Of a stretch of 10,961 nt of DNA, positions 1 through 7,319 are shown in pieces. The notes under the pieces are model-generated. The model made no database searches. It was given only the letters and a program-made list of their open reading frames with translations, and was not told the DNA's origin. Position numbers and translations under genes: made by a program. Within the stretch, counting starts at the first letter, position 1, and each line of letters begins with the position of its first letter. This DNA is from Candidatus Aminicenantes bacterium UBA876 (GTDB lineage Bacteria > Acidobacteriota > Aminicenantia > UBA2199), in contig DBFQ01000111.1 of assembly GCA_002294665.1 (NCBI GenBank), forward strand, positions 1 to 10,961, read 5' to 3'.

Positions 1-1068
1 CCCCGGGAGACCGTGGTGTTTTTCTTTGAACTCCTGGTGCTGACCGCTTTCGGCATGGCGCTGGGGCGCCTGCGGCCGGGCTGGCGCGAAATGACATCAC
101 TGGTGCGGACTTTGGGCTGGACTGCCGCCTTCCAGGTTTGCTTTGGCCTGACGCGACTGATTTCAGGCAGTCCAAATTTCTTTTTGTTTTTCGCTCCCTG
201 GAAAAGCAAGTCGGGTGACCTGACCGGAACCCTGGTCAACAGCAACCACTTCGCGTTTTTCCTGGAGATGACGGCGCCGCTGATCCTGGCCCTGATCGCG
301 ATTGAATTTGCCTCCCGTGGCGGCAAGTGGTTGACCCGGATTTTTGATACACTGGAACGCCAGCCCCGGGTAACAACCCTGTTGCTGATATTCCTGTTGA
401 TGATTACCGGAGTTACAATGACCAATTCCAGGGCCGGCCTGACCGCACTGTTTGTCGGCCTGGTTGTCGCTGGGCTGATGATGATGCGTTCACAAAAAGC
501 GGGCCTGCAGCGTTTCATTCCATTGATTTCCACTCTGGTTATTCTCCTGGTTGTGGTTGTCGCAGGCGGGCAGACCTGGAAGGGTTTCAAAAAACTGTCC
601 CGAGATCTGGATGATGGAATAGCACGAATCCAACGCTGGCCCAGTGTCCTGGAAATGGCCGGAGATTTCCCTTTGTTGGGAACGGGAATGGGAACGTTTC
701 GCTGGGCTTATTTCCCCTATGACAAAGAGGCCAATCAATGGGTGACCCACGCGCACAACGACGTGCTGGAAACCGCGACTGACGCCGGTTTGGTTGGTTT
801 TATCCTGATCATGGGAGCATTTTTCGCGTTCAGCGCGGCCGTGCTCTTCCGCTGGCGCGAGCGCAGGCGTGTTTCCGTGCGCCTGCTGGCCGCGGGGGGA
901 GTGGCGGCAATTACTGCGGCGTTTTTTCATTCGTTCTTTGATTTTTCGTTGCGAATTCCATCAAATGCCCTCGTTTTGGTAATTATCATGACGTTGACCT
1001 GGCGGGTTGTCCAATACCGCAAGACATCGTCCAGGCCCCACAGTCTGCGGGAAGGGGGTTCACTGTGA
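1..1068 (+). CDS. O-antigen ligase / Wzy polymerase family membrane protein, 5' end outside window
   Basis: This is the C-terminal 355 residues of a polytopic inner-membrane protein of the Wzy/WaaL (O-antigen ligase, Wzy_C) family, which polymerises or transfers lipid-linked glycan at the periplasmic face. The frame is open to base 1. A GTG at 13 exists, but it has no ribosome-binding site and starts inside a hydrophobic segment, so the true start probably lies upstream. Several hydrophobic segments are visible. The family signature is the periplasmic-loop motif THAHNDVLETATDAG, with its first His at base 748, preceded by a G-x-G-x-GTF motif near base 685. A second motif, FFLFFAPWK followed by LTGTLVNSNHFAFF (bases 176-265), recurs in the other Wzy-like protein of this window (FFLFFYPIK, LTGTFVDSAQTALF), so the two are paralogues. 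Its TGA overlaps the GTG of the next gene. Polymerase and ligase roles cannot be separated from sequence. Confidence 0.85.
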   Translation, partial: PRETVVFFFELLVLTAFGMALGRLRPGWREMTSLVRTLGWTAAFQVCFGLTRLISGSPNFFLFFAPWKSKSGDLTGTLVNSNHFAFFLEMTAPLILALIAIEFASRGGKWLTRIFDTLERQPRVTTLLLIFLLMITGVTMTNSRAGLTALFVGLVVAGLMMMRSQKAGLQRFIPLISTLVILLVVVVAGGQTWKGFKKLSRDLDDGIARIQRWPSVLEMAGDFPLLGTGMGTFRWAYFPYDKEANQWVTHAHNDVLETATDAGLVGFILIMGAFFAFSAAVLFRWRERRRVSVRLLAAGGVAAITAAFFHSFFDFSLRIPSNALVLVIIMTLTWRVVQYRKTSSRPHSLREGGSL

Positions 1069-2660
1069 AACCGCGTACCTGGCGCGTGATCGCGTTGGCA
1101 TGCGTGGGGTTTTTTGCTCTCCAGGTGCTGTCCTATCTCTTGCTTCCGCTGGGGGGAATCTTCACACGATTCGCGTTGCTCACGCGTCCCCTGGATGGTG
1201 AAGCGCGCTTGAAAGCGGTCCGCCGGGATCAAAACCTGGCTGGTGAGAACTGGAAGGCCGCGGACATAAGTTCAGCCCTGGCCCGGTTGCAGGGAGGGAT
1301 CCGGCGCAACCCCTTTAATTACCTGGCCCAGTTCGAACGTTTCCAGTTGCTGCAAAAGCTTGAATCGCTGGGAGAAGGTACATCCGATGAGGTCCTGCAG
1401 GCAATGCGTACCACTCTTTCTTTGCGTTGGAAGGATCTTGATGTGAGCATGGCCGGCATGCGTTTCGCGTTTTCACGCTGGCCGTTTTTGAGTGCGGAAG
1501 ACAGGACTTTTTTTATAGATGTATTCACGCGCATGACAGGGGTCATGAGTAGGAATGTGTTCCCCCGGATTCTGGAAACCTGGGGCCGTTACAGTCGTGA
1601 TTTGCAATTGTTGAAAGCCGCCTTACAGCAAAGGCCCGAATTCAACCTGGAAGCGGCCAAAGTACTGGCAGGGTTTCAGTTTCATCCACGAGAACGGATT
1701 GGGTTCCTGGCGCGTTACGAAGCCTGGGCAGTTGACCATTATGGCAAAGAATTTGAGAAACGTATAAGGGAAGGGCAGGATAACTACGACACATGGGAAT
1801 ACGTGGCTAACCGGTTGGAAAAAGCAATCGAGGGCTATTCGCGGATGGTTCCGGCTACAGCCGCAGCGTTCCTGGAATTCGGCGGCATCATGGATCAGCT
1901 GCAGTTGAAAATGGTCGCCGCCCTCACCGGTTCGATGGAGTGGATGCGCAGGCCCGCATCGCGTAAAGAGATCATCCGCCTGGCCGACACCATGGCTGAG
2001 CGGCCGGCAGATCGCTCCATACTCGGTCGATTGGCAGAACGCCTGCAAAACACGAGGTTTTTTGCCACTTTTGATAAGAACCCGGACGTTCTGGAAATGC
2101 GCATGCGCGTACTCCTGGGAGCCGGAGAAGCCGGATCAGCGGCTATGATCGGCGCCAAAGTGGCTGAGGAAAGGCATTACATCCCTCCGGAGGAGAAGGA
2201 ATCACTGAGAAGGATATTTGTACTTTACGCCGAAGCCCTAAGGGAACAGGAAAAAATCGCCGAAGCTGTGCGCGTGATCGATCTCGCCCGGGAAAGGACG
2301 GGTGGTGACGAATCACTGGAATGGATGGCCTATCGCCTGACGAACCCCGGAGAAATCGATGCCGAGTCCGAAAACTGGCAGAAACTGCCGCAAGCCGTAC
2401 GCGAATCGTTCCGTATCACGCTGAAACCTGGCGCTACGGTTTATATTGTGTATCCTTCTCCCGGAAATGAAATTGTTGTTGCAGTGCCCCTTGATACGGC
2501 GGAAATTCTGCAGAACACCAAACTGGTTCAGTTGTGGGTGAACGGCTGGATTTTTGCCGAAAAGTACACAGGTGACCTGGAACCGGGGCAGGAGTGGCGT
2601 TTGCCGCTGCCGGATAACCCGGACAAGGAGCCACTTCGAGTCGAAGTAAAAATCAGGTAA
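1065..2660 (+). CDS. Membrane-anchored helical-repeat (TPR-like) partner of the Wzy/WaaL protein, copy 1
   Basis: A 531-residue protein starting at GTG 1065. The GTG overlaps the upstream TGA (GTGA), and a purine-rich AAGGGGG lies at 1052-1058, so translation is coupled to the Wzy-like gene. Residues about 8-35 form one hydrophobic segment after a short basic N-terminus, giving a signal anchor with the bulk in the periplasm. The body is alpha-helical with degenerate TPR-like repeats (for example the NPFNYLAQFERFQLL stretch near residues 80-95). The C-terminal ~90 residues look beta-rich and end in LWVNGWIFAEKY (Asn493) followed by a Pro-rich tail and VEVKI. I do not recognise a named family. 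It aligns with the protein at 7316: WGRYSR at residue 173 against WYRYSR at 172, a downstream GYSRM/GYSRL motif, and the C-terminal VNG..EKY against LNH..EKY. Many Wzy-like proteins carry a C-terminal TPR domain; this may be the split form (inference). Confidence 0.8.
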   Translation: MKPRTWRVIALACVGFFALQVLSYLLLPLGGIFTRFALLTRPLDGEARLKAVRRDQNLAGENWKAADISSALARLQGGIRRNPFNYLAQFERFQLLQKLESLGEGTSDEVLQAMRTTLSLRWKDLDVSMAGMRFAFSRWPFLSAEDRTFFIDVFTRMTGVMSRNVFPRILETWGRYSRDLQLLKAALQQRPEFNLEAAKVLAGFQFHPRERIGFLARYEAWAVDHYGKEFEKRIREGQDNYDTWEYVANRLEKAIEGYSRMVPATAAAFLEFGGIMDQLQLKMVAALTGSMEWMRRPASRKEIIRLADTMAERPADRSILGRLAERLQNTRFFATFDKNPDVLEMRMRVLLGAGEAGSAAMIGAKVAEERHYIPPEEKESLRRIFVLYAEALREQEKIAEAVRVIDLARERTGGDESLEWMAYRLTNPGEIDAESENWQKLPQAVRESFRITLKPGATVYIVYPSPGNEIVVAVPLDTAEILQNTKLVQLWVNGWIFAEKYTGDLEPGQEWRLPLPDNPDKEPLRVEVKIR

Positions 2661-2672
2661 TTGATAAAGGAA

Positions 2673-2714
2673 TTTTGAATGAATAATTTTGAAAGAATAA
2701 TTTTGAATTTTGAA
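2673..2714. repeat. 7-bp tandem array (TTTTGAA / TGAATAA / AGAATAA)
   Basis: Six units lie in exact 7-bp register. TTTTGAA begins at 2673, 2687, 2701 and 2708; TGAATAA begins at 2680 and AGAATAA at 2694. The array starts 13 bases after the stop codon of the preceding gene. Seven is not a multiple of three, so it is not built for coding. The last two unit types recur in the gap after 8878. Confidence 0.8.
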
Positions 2715-2722
2715 TTGTTCCC

Positions 2723-2773
2723 CCTCAACCTCAACCTCAACCTCAACCTCAACCTTAACCTTAACCTCAACCT
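2723..2773. repeat. 6-bp tandem array CCTCAA / CCTTAA, eight units
   Basis: Five exact CCTCAA units (2723-2752) are followed by two CCTTAA units (2753-2764), one more CCTCAA (2765-2770) and a partial CCT. The strands are strongly asymmetric (pyrimidine plus A against purine plus T). The array ends 29 bases before the extended -10 element that precedes the wzc-like gene, so the -35 region sits just downstream of it. Length variation could affect that promoter, but this is inference. Confidence 0.9.
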
Positions 2774-2802
2774 GATCAAGCCTTCATGCCCTTCTGGACA
2801 CG

Positions 2803-2813
2803 TATGCTATAAT
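2803..2813 (+). promoter_or_regulatory. Extended -10 promoter upstream of wzc-like gene
   Basis: TATGCTATAAT matches the extended -10 consensus TRTGNTATAAT at every defined position. No convincing -35 hexamer lies 16-18 bases upstream (the bases there read around CATGCC), which fits the class that relies on the TG extension. Transcription would start near 2820, giving a leader of about 43 bases before the ATG at 2863. It sits just before a four-gene run and is its likely promoter. It was not tested experimentally. Confidence 0.6.
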
Positions 2814-2862
2814 TGGTAGGGTTGAAATCGCCCTGCCGCGGTAAAAGCGAATCGGAGACAGT

Positions 2863-5052
2863 ATGGAAGAACGCATAGATGTGATTGAAGAAGTAATTGG
2901 ACAGGAACGAACTCTGGAAGACATTCTGGATCATTACTGGAAGGTATTCAAGCGCCGCTGGAAGATCGCCTTACTGGTGATGTTGGTTACAGTCCTGGTG
3001 ATGATGGTTCGATCCTATCGGCAGGTCCCTGTGTTTAGTGCTCACGGCACATTGATGATCGATGAAGACAACGCCAACCTGCTGATGCTGCCCGGGGCTT
3101 ATCGTGGCTACAGCTCCTGGCGCAACGAATACCTCAATACCCAGATCGAAATCCTGAAAAGTAATTCCCTGGCCCGTGAGGTGGTGGAAGACCTCAACCT
3201 GATCAAGGGGCGCGTGGACCTGGACGAGAGTGGAAACAACATACGTGCAGCCGCGATCAAGGGCTTTCTTGGCGGCATGTCGGTCTTGCCGATTGAAGAC
3301 ACGCGCCTGGTGCGGGTCAGTTACGTGTCGACGGATCCCGAATACGCCGCCCTGGCGATCAATACCTTGTTTGACAACTTTATCCGTTTCAACCTCAAGC
3401 TCAAGACCGAGTCCACTGAGCAGGCATCCGATTTCCTTTTTCAATCCATCAACGACCTCAAACGCAACCTGACCCAGAAGGAACGTGAATTGCAGAGTTA
3501 TGGACAGCAGAAAGAGTTGTTCTACCTCTCCAACCGCGATTCGACCGTGGTGGAAAAATTCGCCGATTTCAACAAGGCCTATACCAACGCCCAGATTGAA
3601 CGCATCAACAAGGAAGCCGCCTATAGGGAAATCCAGGGAAAGCCTTTTGAAGAATATGCATCGGTCAAGGAAAACGCGCTGATCCAGGGATTGAAACAGC
3701 AGTACTCCAACCTGGAGGCGGAATACAAGAAGAAGGGCCAGATCTTCCGCGAATCGTATCCGGAAATGCAGCGCCTCAAGGCCCAGCTGGACAGTCTGCA
3801 GGAGCGCATCAACACGGAAACCCGTGACCTGGCCGACAAAGAGCAGCGTGGTGCACGGGCGGAATACCAGGCCGCGCTGGAACGTGAGCGCTCCCTGCAG
3901 GAATTGCTGGATAAGCAGAAGAGTGAAGTGGTCAGCACCAATACCGATGCCATCTATTACAACAGTCTCCAGATCGAAGTCAACAACATGCGCAGCTTGC
4001 TGGACCACCTGGTGAGAAAACAGAAGGAATCTTTATTGACTTCGCGCCTGGAAGGGTTTCAAACCAGCAACATCAAGATCATCGATCGTGCCGAGGTGCC
4101 GCGTGCGCCCGTTTCTACTTCCAAGCAGGTGGTCGGTGTCAAAGCGGTTTTTATCGGCCTGTTCCTGGGGGTTTTCCTGGTTATCGCATTGGACTGGCTG
4201 GACAAGTCAATCAAGACACCTGAGGAGGTTGAACAATTCCTGGGCATTCCCGCGCTGGGCATGGTTCCGGAGCTGGGTACCGAGAACGGGCATTCCTATT
4301 ACGGCTATGGCAAAAAACCAGGCGAGACCAGGAAAAAAGACCTTGACCATATCGAACTGGCCAATTTCATGGATCCCGAATCCACGATATCGGAAAGCTA
4401 CCGCAACATCCGCACTTCCATCATGCTGTCCACGGCTGACGGCCCGCCCCAGGTGATCGCCATGACCTCTTCCGTTCCCAGGGAGGGAAAATCCGCCACG
4501 GTGGTCAACCTGGCCGTGTCATTTACAAAACTGGGCAAGCGGGTGTTGATCATTGACGGTGACCTGAGAAAACCTATGATTCACAAGATCTTCAATGCCA
4601 AGAACACCAGCGGCCTCTCCTCTTTCCTGGTTTCAAAAGAGCCTTCCGATGAATTGTTCACCAAGACCCGGGTGCCCAACCTGTATATCATCCCATCCGG
4701 CCCGATTCCCCCGAATCCCACCGAAATCCTTGATTCCAAGCGCATGGAGGATCTGTTAAAGAAACTGCGTCAACACTTCGATATCATTTTTATCGACGCG
4801 CCGCCCATGGTGGGAATTGTGGACCCGGTCATCATCGGACGCATGGCAGACGCCATGCTGCTGGTGGTATGGTGGGGAAAAACCAACCGCAAGTCGGTCG
4901 CCGGAGTCAAGAGCGAGCTGCTCAAGTACAGAATCCGCCTGCTGGGTACGATTCTCAATAAGGTCAACCTGAAGAAAGGTGAAGGGTACGGATACGGTTA
5001 CGGTTACAGCCGTTACACGTACGAGTACAAATCGGATGAGCGGCGCGCCTGA
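2863..5052 (+). CDS. wzc: Wzc-like polysaccharide co-polymerase with BY-kinase domain
   Basis: A 729-residue inner-membrane tyrosine autokinase that sets chain length and drives export of capsule or exopolysaccharide. The ATG at 2863 has CGGAG at 2853-2857. The Wzz domain has TM1 at about residues 34-49, a long coiled-coil periplasmic part (about 190-400), and a Pro-containing AEVPRAP stretch before TM2 at about 423-445. The cytoplasmic kinase shows Walker A PREGKS (Lys543), Walker A' LIIDGDLRKP (Asp565, Asp567) and Walker B DIIFIDAPP (Asp645). The tail carries seven tyrosines between residues 709 and 722, with alternating Gly-Tyr, the usual autophosphorylation cluster. Length is typical of Gram-negative fused Wzc rather than the split CapA/CapB type. 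It is followed after 54 bases by its likely cognate phosphatase. All key kinase motifs are present, so it should be active. Confidence 0.95.
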   Translation: MEERIDVIEEVIGQERTLEDILDHYWKVFKRRWKIALLVMLVTVLVMMVRSYRQVPVFSAHGTLMIDEDNANLLMLPGAYRGYSSWRNEYLNTQIEILKSNSLAREVVEDLNLIKGRVDLDESGNNIRAAAIKGFLGGMSVLPIEDTRLVRVSYVSTDPEYAALAINTLFDNFIRFNLKLKTESTEQASDFLFQSINDLKRNLTQKERELQSYGQQKELFYLSNRDSTVVEKFADFNKAYTNAQIERINKEAAYREIQGKPFEEYASVKENALIQGLKQQYSNLEAEYKKKGQIFRESYPEMQRLKAQLDSLQERINTETRDLADKEQRGARAEYQAALERERSLQELLDKQKSEVVSTNTDAIYYNSLQIEVNNMRSLLDHLVRKQKESLLTSRLEGFQTSNIKIIDRAEVPRAPVSTSKQVVGVKAVFIGLFLGVFLVIALDWLDKSIKTPEEVEQFLGIPALGMVPELGTENGHSYYGYGKKPGETRKKDLDHIELANFMDPESTISESYRNIRTSIMLSTADGPPQVIAMTSSVPREGKSATVVNLAVSFTKLGKRVLIIDGDLRKPMIHKIFNAKNTSGLSSFLVSKEPSDELFTKTRVPNLYIIPSGPIPPNPTEILDSKRMEDLLKKLRQHFDIIFIDAPPMVGIVDPVIIGRMADAMLLVVWWGKTNRKSVAGVKSELLKYRIRLLGTILNKVNLKKGEGYGYGYGYSRYTYEYKSDERRA

Positions 5053-5106
5053 GCGTGCGATCTGGACTTAAGCTGAACCTGGAGCGTGGGAAGGAATAGT
5101 CCTGTA

Positions 5107-5937
5107 ATGGAAATCTCTGAAGAAAACGAAAGCGGTTTTGTCGACATTCACACCCACCTGGTGCCGGGAGTGGATGACGGTGCGCAATCGCTTGAAGATT
5201 CGCTGCGCCTGCTCAGGCGGGCCCTGGAAACCGGCACCCGCCTGATCGCGGTAACCCCCCATGTTTATCCAGGCGTGCAACCGGATGGCGATATCGAAAA
5301 ACTGCTCCAGGCCCGTGATCAATGGATCGAATGGGCCGGCCGCGAATGCCCGGGAATCCGGATTGTCGGCGGAGCCGAGATCCACTGCACCCACGCGTTG
5401 CAGGATGCCCTGGCGCTGTTCGGGCGCCGTCTGACCCTCAACGGCGGGGACTATTTTCTGTTGGAGTTTCCCTTTGACATGCTTTTCCCGGGCCTGGACG
5501 AACTGGTATTCATGTTGCAGCGGGATGGTTGGATCCCGGTCATTGCCCACCCGGAACGCAATGCCGTCATCCAGCGCAACCCTGAAACCCTGGCGCGCAT
5601 GGTACAGGGCGGTGTCCTTGCCCAGGTCAATTCCGGTAGCCTGGAGGGACGGTTCGGAGAAGCCTCCAGGCAGAGCGCGATACGCTTGCTGCGTACCAAC
5701 CTGGTCCACGCGGTGGCGTCGGACGCCCACTGGCCGGAAGAACGCCCGGCCGATCTGTCCGGGGTTGCCGTTGTTCTGGACGAATCCAACCTGACAGAGT
5801 CCGATCTGCTGTTGCGCCGCAATCCCGAGCACATCCTGATGAACCGTGGCATCGAGCGTCTGCCGGAAAAGACATCCTCTATGAACGGTAACCCGGGCTG
5901 GTTTTCGCGCCTGATTCGGCATTTCCAGACTGATTGA
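5107..5937 (+). CDS. cpsB: CpsB/CapC/YwqE-type tyrosine-protein phosphatase (PHP fold)
   Basis: A 276-residue metal-dependent phosphatase that should remove phosphate from the tyrosine tail of the Wzc-like kinase just upstream. Numbered from ATG 5107, the PHP-fold metal ligands are all visible: HxH in DIHTHLVPGVDDGA (His15, His17), TPH (His52), GGAEIH (Glu91, His93), AHPERN (His148, Arg151) and SDAH (Asp206, His208). Length is normal for the family (about 250). I prefer ATG 5107, which has AAGGA at 5091-5095. An in-frame GTG at 5086 would add seven residues, but its GGAG is only one base away. Its stop overlaps the next gene (TGATG). Gram-negative Wzc proteins often pair with a low-molecular-weight phosphatase (Wzb), so a PHP-type partner is a less classical combination. 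Confidence 0.93.
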   Translation: MEISEENESGFVDIHTHLVPGVDDGAQSLEDSLRLLRRALETGTRLIAVTPHVYPGVQPDGDIEKLLQARDQWIEWAGRECPGIRIVGGAEIHCTHALQDALALFGRRLTLNGGDYFLLEFPFDMLFPGLDELVFMLQRDGWIPVIAHPERNAVIQRNPETLARMVQGGVLAQVNSGSLEGRFGEASRQSAIRLLRTNLVHAVASDAHWPEERPADLSGVAVVLDESNLTESDLLLRRNPEHILMNRGIERLPEKTSSMNGNPGWFSRLIRHFQTD

Positions 5938-7319
5938 TGATCAAGCGATCCCGTCACGAAATGTTTCGCCTGCGATTCCTGCAGGTATTGATCCTGCTGG
6001 TTCCGTTGCCCTTCGGCAGCGCCGGCGAACCCTTTGCCACCCTTTTTCTGCTGTTGCTGGTGATCTGGACCGCCCTGGCATGGCCGGACATGGACCCCGT
6101 GCCCTTGCTCCCCGGCGGCCGCTGGCTGGAACGCTTCATCCTGGCCATTCCTTTGTTGGCTTTCCTGCAGGTGATTCCCATGCCGCGGGGAATGGTCGGG
6201 TTTTTCCACCCGGGAGTCCAACCCCTGCTGGAATCCCTGCCCATGGAGTCGGGGCAATGGCTCTCACTCAGCCTGGCTCCGGGAGTCACGCTGGGAGTCG
6301 CCTTCAAACTCCTGGCCCTGGCGCTTTTCTTTCTCACCTTGATGCGCCTGCCGCTGGGTCGGGTGGAGGCAAGGGGAATATCCACGGCCTTGCTGATTTC
6401 CGCCGCTTTCCAGGCATTGGTTGGGGGTGCGCGCCTGTTGTCACCCATGGGTGATTTTTTCCTTTTCTTTTACCCGATAAAAAACCCTCAGCCGTGGCAG
6501 CGCCTGACAGGCACGTTTGTGGACAGCGCTCAGACCGCGTTGTTTCTGGGGATGGCCTTTCTGGCCGGCCTGGGATTATGGGCCGCGGAAGCCGGGTTGT
6601 TTTCGTCACGCGGTCCACGACCGGTAACACTTAAGCAATGGGTAGTGCCGGGCAAGTTTGGCTTTTTCCGGTTCTTTATGGCTGGAATCTGCGCCCTGGG
6701 ATTTGCCCTGATTCGCGATAAAAACCTGGCCTGGCTGATGGCAGGTGCGGGTACCGTCCTGGTCTTGTTATGGCTGTTTACCCAGTTTTATCCGCAACAG
6801 CGGCTGAAATTGCACTGGATTTTCCTGGCGGCAATGGTGATGGCGTTGCTCATGGGCATCAATCGTACTCAGCCGCAGTTTCAGGATCAGCGCACCGGGG
6901 CCGGGATTCACCTGGATACCACAAAGGCATTGTCCGCGATGATCCGCGATTATCCTGTATTCGGAAGCGGTTGGGGTACTTTTACGGGGATTAACCCGGT
7001 TTACATCAACCGCCCGGAGATGCGCATTTCCCATGCCCGTAATGATTGGCTGGAGTTGGCAGCCGAAGGAGGCATATTAACGCTGCTTTTGCTGGCTGTG
7101 AGCCTGATTCTGTATTTCAAGGGCTTCTGGAAACACTGGAGTGAATCCCCTGACCGCTGGTCTAGAAGCACTTCCGCTGGAATGATGTGTGCCGCCCTGC
7201 TTTTGTGGGGAATGGCTTTTTTTCATTATCCGCTGCGGGTTCCCGGTCTGATTTTTCCCGGATTGATTTTGATGGCGGTTGCCGCGCGCCTGGTGATAAA
7301 CCGGGAGGAGACCAGGTGA
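5937..7319 (+). CDS. O-antigen ligase / Wzy polymerase family membrane protein, copy 2
   Basis: A 460-residue polytopic membrane protein of the Wzy/WaaL family, complete here. I chose ATG 5937 because it forms a TGATG overlap with the phosphatase stop; a TTG at 5934 is possible, and no strong ribosome-binding site is visible, so coupling is likely. About ten or more hydrophobic segments run through it. A large loop near the C-terminus carries GSGWGTF and then SHARNDWLELAAEGG (His366, Asn369, Glu373), the family's conserved H..N..L motif. Upstream lie FFLFFYPIK and LTGTFVDSAQTALF, matching the partial protein at the left edge, as does the C-terminal AFFHYPLRVP against FHSFFDFSLRIP. The two are therefore diverged paralogues. 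One may polymerise and the other ligate, or they may act on different glycans; sequence alone cannot decide. Confidence 0.9.
   Translation: MIKRSRHEMFRLRFLQVLILLVPLPFGSAGEPFATLFLLLLVIWTALAWPDMDPVPLLPGGRWLERFILAIPLLAFLQVIPMPRGMVGFFHPGVQPLLESLPMESGQWLSLSLAPGVTLGVAFKLLALALFFLTLMRLPLGRVEARGISTALLISAAFQALVGGARLLSPMGDFFLFFYPIKNPQPWQRLTGTFVDSAQTALFLGMAFLAGLGLWAAEAGLFSSRGPRPVTLKQWVVPGKFGFFRFFMAGICALGFALIRDKNLAWLMAGAGTVLVLLWLFTQFYPQQRLKLHWIFLAAMVMALLMGINRTQPQFQDQRTGAGIHLDTTKALSAMIRDYPVFGSGWGTFTGINPVYINRPEMRISHARNDWLELAAEGGILTLLLLAVSLILYFKGFWKHWSESPDRWSRSTSAGMMCAALLLWGMAFFHYPLRVPGLIFPGLILMAVAARLVINREETR
7303..7310 (+). promoter_or_regulatory. Ribosome-binding site that fixes the start at 7316
   Basis: GGGAGGAG ends five bases before GTG 7316. 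An in-frame ATG exists at 7187, deep inside the preceding gene, but it lacks a comparable site and would add 43 residues with no anchor character. The strong site plus the GTGA overlap make 7316 the better start. Confidence 0.8.

Noticed and set aside
2723..2773. Telomere-like or origin repeat
   Set aside because: The hexamer array is internal, short and bounded by ordinary genes; no other origin or replicon-end features are present.
2528..2779. Minus-strand frame with alternating Arg-Leu
   Set aside because: It is only the translation of the hexamer array followed by antisense of the preceding gene.
2795..2810. Possible sigma54 promoter (TGG ... TGC)
   Set aside because: The GG to GC spacing is eight bases rather than the required ten; the extended -10 reading explains the same bases better.
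2795..2813. TGGACA as a -35 element for TATAAT
   Set aside because: Only seven bases separate the two, far too few for sigma70.
2971..4008. Long antisense open frame (345 codons) opposite the wzc-like gene
   Set aside because: The + strand frame has clear Wzz and kinase motifs. The antisense frame is a codon-bias shadow with no ribosome-binding site or recognisable domain.
5068..5922. Antisense open frame (284 codons) opposite the phosphatase
   Set aside because: It covers the whole PHP gene, whose metal ligands are all on the + strand, and its product shows no family features.
7187..7315. Upstream ATG giving a 563-residue form of the second partner protein
   Set aside because: It would overlap the Wzy-like gene by 133 bases. 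GTG 7316 has a strong GGGAGGAG and the same GTGA coupling as the first pair.
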